NCBI GenBank assembly: GCA_023261345.1 | Contig: JAHFPE010000029.1 | Span: 1 to 7,682 of the forward strand | DNA length: 7,682 nt | Direction of reading: 5' to 3' | From: Candidatus Woesearchaeota archaeon | Lineage (GTDB): Archaea; Nanobdellota; Nanobdellia; Woesearchaeales; ARS49 | Shown: one piece after another, positions 5,136-7,682 of the stretch | Layout: the number at the start of each line of letters is the position of its first letter | Numbering within the stretch: position 1 is the stretch's first letter | Notes under the pieces: model-generated | What the model saw: only the letters and a program-made list of their open reading frames with translations | Told to the model about the DNA's origin: nothing | The model's database searches: none | Program-made: the position numbers and the translations under genes

Positions 5136-5525
5136 ATGCTCCACGACCCACTCGCAAATGCATTGTCAAAATTGCTCAATTATGATCGTATTGGACGAAG
5201 AGAAGTTCTTCTTCATCCTGCAGGAAAAGTGATTCGTAGTGTGCTATCGATCATGAATGAAAAAGGATTTGTTGGTTTAGCTGAAGAAGTAACTCCAGCA
5301 CGCGGCGGAGTTATCAAGCTTCACTTACTTGGAAGCGTTAACAAGTGTGGCGCGATCAAACCAAGATTCAGTGTACAACTTGAAACATATGAAAAGTTTG
5401 AGAAACGTTTCCTTCCCGCAAAAGGAGTTGGCATACTCGTTATTTCAACTCCTAAAGGAATTATGAATCATGAAGAAGCAAAATCGAAAAAACTCGGAGG
5501 ACGCTTACTTGCGTATTGTTACTAA
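5136..5525 (+). CDS. rps8: Small subunit ribosomal protein uS8
   Basis: 129 residues, the normal archaeal size. uS8 binds the central domain of 16S rRNA and is a key assembly protein. Signatures include DPLANALSKLLN (4-15), GRREVLLHPAGKVIRSVL (20-37), MNEKGFVG (40-47), NKCGAIKPRFSV (69-80), YEKFEKRFLPAKGVGILVIS (85-104) and NHEEAKSKKLGGRLLAYCY (111-129). ATG 5136 places three residues before DPLANAL, as in homologues. A GTG at 5127, overlapping the uS14 stop as GTGA, would add three residues (MKT) and is the main alternative. No convincing SD is seen; AGGA at 5109-5112 is weak and distant. The stop TAA shares its last base with the uL6 ATG. Confidence 0.96.
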   Translation: MLHDPLANALSKLLNYDRIGRREVLLHPAGKVIRSVLSIMNEKGFVGLAEEVTPARGGVIKLHLLGSVNKCGAIKPRFSVQLETYEKFEKRFLPAKGVGILVISTPKGIMNHEEAKSKKLGGRLLAYCY

Positions 5526-6076
5526 TGAAACTAGATATTCTTGAGGAGGTTATGCTTCCAGAAGGTGTTAGTGCAACAGTTTCTTCGAGTGGGCTTCTTG
5601 TGAAAGGCGCAAAAGGAGAAGTTGTACGAAAGCTGGATAACATTCGTGTCTCACTTACGGTAAAAGGAAACATTGTTGAATTTGCTTCAAAAAAAGCAAC
5701 GAAACGCGAAAAATCCTTTTTGTATTCAAGCATTGCACACCTTCGCAACATGATGGCAGGAGTAGTCTCGCCGTATACATATACACTCAAGATTTGCTCG
5801 GGTCACTTTCCAATGACGTGCACCATAAGCAATAATATGTTTACAATTAAAAATTTCCTTGGTGAAAAGGTTCCAAGAACAGTTCGATTACGTGCAGGAG
5901 TATCTGTAAAATTAGACGGAGATAAAGTCATGATCCAAAGCGTAAATAAAGAACTAGCTGGACAAACTGCAGCAGATATTGAAAAAGCAACACGCATTAG
6001 TGGCAAAGATCTTCGAGTATTCCAAGATGGTATTTACATGATTGAAAAAGCAGGTGTTGCTGTGGAGCACGCATGA
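5525..6076 (+). CDS. rpl6: Large subunit ribosomal protein uL6
   Basis: 183 residues. uL6 lies near the sarcin-ricin loop and the factor-binding centre. It has the usual two repeated alpha/beta domains. The first opens with LPEGVSATVSSSGLLVKGAKG (11-31) and includes FASKKATKREKSFLYSSIAHLRNM (53-76). The second ends in the strong archaeal signature NKELAGQTAADIEKATRISG (141-160), KDLRVFQDGIYM (161-172). ATG 5525 overlaps the last base of the uS8 stop (TAATG). A TTG at 5516 would add MLL and is less likely. A GAGGAGGT at 5543-5550 lies one base before an in-frame ATG at 5552, too close to act as its ribosome binding site, and starting there would remove the first beta strand. The stop overlaps eL32. 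Confidence 0.96.
   Translation: MKLDILEEVMLPEGVSATVSSSGLLVKGAKGEVVRKLDNIRVSLTVKGNIVEFASKKATKREKSFLYSSIAHLRNMMAGVVSPYTYTLKICSGHFPMTCTISNNMFTIKNFLGEKVPRTVRLRAGVSVKLDGDKVMIQSVNKELAGQTAADIEKATRISGKDLRVFQDGIYMIEKAGVAVEHA
6064..6067 (+). promoter_or_regulatory. Shine-Dalgarno site for eL32
   Basis: GGAG within the last uL6 codons, 5 bases before ATG 6073. Confidence 0.7.
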
Positions 6077-6654
6077 ATCTTCTTGAATTAAGAAAACAGC
6101 GAAAAGCGCGTAAGCCTCTTTTCAAGCGAGAAGATGGTCATAAAATTATGGCGATTAAAGGAACTGGCTGGCGTAGGCCAAGCGGTCTTCATTCAAAAAT
6201 GCGCCACAGTTATCGAGGCCAACCAAGTCTTATTGAGCCAGGTTGGGGTAGTCCCGTGGCAATACGAGGAACTCATGCAAGCGGACTTATTCCAATTGTC
6301 GTAGGAAACGAATCTGCACTCTCTTCGCTTCTTCCCAAAAAGCACGGTGTTGTACTCTATTCTAGACTTGGAATGAAAAATAGATTACTACTCCTTGATT
6401 CGTGTGCGAAAAAAGGGTTACGTGTACTTAACATCGCAAATCCTGAAAACTACAAGAATTCTGCACGAGAAGCAATGCTTGTTCGTAAGCAAAATAGGCA
6501 AAAGAAAACAACAAAAAAAGTCGAATCACAAAAACCACAATCAGCACAGTCTCCATTAGAGAAGTCTGCTTCAAATTCGCAAGCAGTACCAACAGAACAA
6601 AAAGTTGAGGAGAAAAAAGCGTTAGATAAACTCTTAACACAACAACAACCATGA
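6073..6654 (+). CDS. rpl32e: Large subunit ribosomal protein eL32, with C-terminal tail
   Basis: 193 residues. eL32 is an archaeal/eukaryotic large-subunit protein bound to 23S rRNA. The core is recognised by KPLFKREDGHK (14-24), GTGWRRPSGLHSKMRHSYRG (30-49), PSLIEPGWGSP (51-61) and RGTHASGLIPIVVGN (65-79), the equivalent of the RGLHPSGL-type motif of other members. The folded part seems to finish around residue 140. About 50 residues follow that are rich in K, Q, S, T, E and A with almost no aromatic or large hydrophobic residues, ending in a slightly more regular KKALDKLLTQ (181-190). That tail is presumably disordered and its role is unknown. The start shares ATGA with the uL6 stop and has GGAG 5 bases upstream. 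The stop overlaps the eL19 start. Confidence 0.94.
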   Translation: MNLLELRKQRKARKPLFKREDGHKIMAIKGTGWRRPSGLHSKMRHSYRGQPSLIEPGWGSPVAIRGTHASGLIPIVVGNESALSSLLPKKHGVVLYSRLGMKNRLLLLDSCAKKGLRVLNIANPENYKNSAREAMLVRKQNRQKKTTKKVESQKPQSAQSPLEKSASNSQAVPTEQKVEEKKALDKLLTQQQP

Positions 6655-7091
6655 TTCAAAAACGAATAGCTGCAAGAGCATTGAAATGCGTTCCATCACG
6701 TGTTTGGCTAAATCCAGAAAAACTTGATGACATAAAAAAGGCGATTACAACAGCAGATGTAAGAGAGCTTATCAAGCAAGGTACAATAATTCGTAAGCCA
6801 ATAAAAGGGCACAGCAGATACTGGGCGAGACTTCGTTTGGAGCAAAAACGTAAATCAAGACAGCAAGGAACAGGTAGTCGAAAAGGGCGTGCATCAGCTA
6901 GGCGAAATCCGAAAGACGCGTGGATGGCAACAGTAAGGTTACAACGAGAACTGATCAATCGACTCAAACATACTTCCAAACTCAAGCAAGAAGATGCAAC
7001 GAATTTGTATAGGAAATCCAAAGGTGGATTTTTCCGAAGCATTCACCATCTTAAAATGTACATTCAAGAAAACGGGATGATGAAAAAATGA
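6651..7091 (+). CDS. rpl19e: Large subunit ribosomal protein eL19
   Basis: 146 residues, the usual archaeal length. eL19 is absent from bacteria and spans the large subunit with a long helix that forms inter-subunit bridges. The N-terminal domain shows the family pattern QKRIAARALKCVPSRVWLNP (3-22) and ITTADVRELIKQGTI (32-46). The basic middle RQQGTGSRKGRASAR (70-84) and the C-terminal KSKGGFFRSIHHLKMYI (122-138) are also characteristic. The start forms ATGA with the eL32 stop. No SD-like sequence is visible in the CA-rich stretch upstream, so translation probably relies on coupling to eL32. The stop overlaps uL18. Confidence 0.96.
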   Translation: MIQKRIAARALKCVPSRVWLNPEKLDDIKKAITTADVRELIKQGTIIRKPIKGHSRYWARLRLEQKRKSRQQGTGSRKGRASARRNPKDAWMATVRLQRELINRLKHTSKLKQEDATNLYRKSKGGFFRSIHHLKMYIQENGMMKK

Positions 7092-7666
7092 AAATCGGAT
7101 ACACAGTACCATATCGAAGGAAGCGTGAAGGAAGAACAGACTACAACTTACGACTCAAGATTCTTGCAGGAAGAAAACCACGAGTAGTTGTTCGAAGAAC
7201 TCTTAAACACCTCATACTTCAGGTTGTTGACTACACTCCTACCGGAGATAAAGTATTGGTTGCAAGCCACACGCACGATCTTGGTCAGTACGGCTGGAAA
7301 GCAGGCACAGGAAACATTCCTGCCGGGTATCTCGCAGGTCTGCTTCTTGGTGTTCGTGCAAAAAAAGCAGGAATTACATCTTGCGTTGCTGATATTGGCA
7401 TGCATCCTGCTGTTCATGGCGGAGTTGTGTTTGCTGCACTTAAGGGTTGTGTTGAAGCGGGTATTTCTCTTCCTCTTGATGATAAAGTTGTGCCTGACCA
7501 AAAGCGTCTTTCTGGAGAGCACATTTCTCACTGGGGTAAGACCGTGACTTCAAAGCCACAATCAGCCAAACAACATTTTAGAGAAGTTGTACAAAAAGGT
7601 CTAGTTCTTGACCAATTTGGTAATCATGTTGCGCAAGTTCGCAAAGCAATCCTTGGAGGACAATAA
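7088..7666 (+). CDS. rpl18: Large subunit ribosomal protein uL18
   Basis: 192 residues, the long archaeal/eukaryotic form; bacterial uL18 is much shorter. uL18 binds 5S rRNA with uL5 in the central protuberance. Signatures are RRKREGRTDYNLRLKIL (10-26), RVVVRRTLKHLILQVVDY (32-49), NIPAGYLAGLLLGVRAKKAG (76-95), ADIGMHPAVHGGVVFAALKG (101-120) and CVEAGISLPL (121-130), followed by a conserved C-terminal segment with LSGEHI (141-146). ATG 7088 shares ATGA with the eL19 stop. The upstream sequence has only a weak GGGATGATG, not a clear SD. The stop TAA overlaps the next ATG by one base. GGAGG inside the final codons serves the downstream gene. Confidence 0.97.
   Translation: MKIGYTVPYRRKREGRTDYNLRLKILAGRKPRVVVRRTLKHLILQVVDYTPTGDKVLVASHTHDLGQYGWKAGTGNIPAGYLAGLLLGVRAKKAGITSCVADIGMHPAVHGGVVFAALKGCVEAGISLPLDDKVVPDQKRLSGEHISHWGKTVTSKPQSAKQHFREVVQKGLVLDQFGNHVAQVRKAILGGQ
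7655..7659 (+). promoter_or_regulatory. Shine-Dalgarno site for the gene starting at 7666
   Basis: GGAGG in the last uL18 codons, 6 bases before ATG 7666. It is the main evidence that a new gene begins at the right edge. Confidence 0.75.
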
Positions 7667-7682
7667 TGGTTGAAGAGCAAAC
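7666..7682 (+). CDS. Start of the next gene, expected uS5 (5' end only)
   Basis: Only five full codons (MVEEQ) and two further bases lie in the window. ATG 7666 shares one base with the uL18 stop (TAATG) and has GGAGG 6 bases upstream, so initiation here is credible. In archaeal spc clusters uL18 is usually followed by uS5. That identity is inferred from gene order alone, because five residues cannot show it. Confidence 0.6.

Larger units (their letters stand above)
2..7682 (+). other. Archaeal S10/spc ribosomal protein operon, internal segment
   Basis: Eighteen consecutive translation genes on one strand, with gaps of at most 9 bases. Four-base ATGA overlaps occur at 1336, 2251, 2975, 3373, 3741, 4388, 4900, 6073, 6651 and 7088. 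One-base TAATG overlaps occur at 5525 and 7666, and a 32-base overlap at 2024-2055. The order matches the archaeal cluster except that the RNase P protein gene is missing after aIF1. No promoter or terminator can be seen, and transcription must start upstream of the window. Confidence 0.9.

Noticed and set aside
5543..5554. Very strong SD-like GAGGAGGT followed by an ATG inside uL6
   Set aside because: The ATG is one base from the site, too close for normal initiation, and it would remove the first strand of uL6. The bases simply encode Glu-Glu-Val in the conserved N-terminus.
2..7682. Mobile elements, CRISPR arrays, tRNA/rRNA genes, riboswitches or a hidden novel system
   Set aside because: The whole window is covered by recognised translation genes with gaps of at most 9 bases. 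I saw no direct or inverted repeats or RNA gene signatures.

Overview
The window is a continuous block of translation genes from an archaeon, all on the + strand. It corresponds to the second half of the archaeal S10 cluster joined to the spc cluster. Gene order is uL2 (3' part), uS19, uL22, uS3, uL29, aIF1 (SUI1 family), uS17, uL14, uL24, eS4, uL5, uS14, uS8, uL6, eL32, eL19, uL18, and the first codons of the next gene, expected to be uS5. The archaeal assignment rests on three genes that bacterial operons lack (eS4, eL32, eL19), on the SUI1-type initiation factor between uL29 and uS17, and on archaeal sequence signatures in the shared proteins, such as the uL6 C-terminus and the uL18 core. 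The DNA is A-rich on the coding strand. Gene packing is extreme, several proteins carry lineage-style tails, and the uL2 C-terminal loop and uS14 N-terminus are atypical. These points suggest a small-genome archaeon, possibly of the DPANN group (Woesearchaeota/Pacearchaeota-like). That placement is inference and was not tested against any database.

Layout. Positions 2-2055 hold uL2, uS19, uL22 and uS3. Positions 2024-2556 hold uL29 and aIF1. Positions 2562-5525 hold uS17, uL14, uL24, eS4, uL5, uS14 and uS8. Positions 5525-7666 hold uL6, eL32, eL19 and uL18, and a new frame opens at 7666. No intergenic gap exceeds 9 bases, so there is no room for an internal promoter, terminator or RNA gene of ordinary kind between genes. 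Of 17 junctions, ten are 4-base ATGA overlaps, two are 1-base TAATG overlaps, one is a 32-base overlap (uS3/uL29), and the other four have 0 to 9 bases between stop and start. Shine-Dalgarno-like sites (GGAG, GAGGT, AGGTGA) lie inside the 3' end of the preceding gene at many junctions and help decide several starts.

The genes encode parts of both ribosomal subunits plus one initiation factor, presumably made from one polycistronic mRNA with strong translational coupling. I found no undescribed system. The points worth a second look are modest. The RNase P protein gene usual in many archaea between aIF1 and uS17 is absent. uS3, uS17 and eL32 have charged C-terminal tails. uS14 has an N-terminal extension. 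uL2 has an altered conserved loop. A 12-base A tract joins the uS19 stop to the uL22 start.
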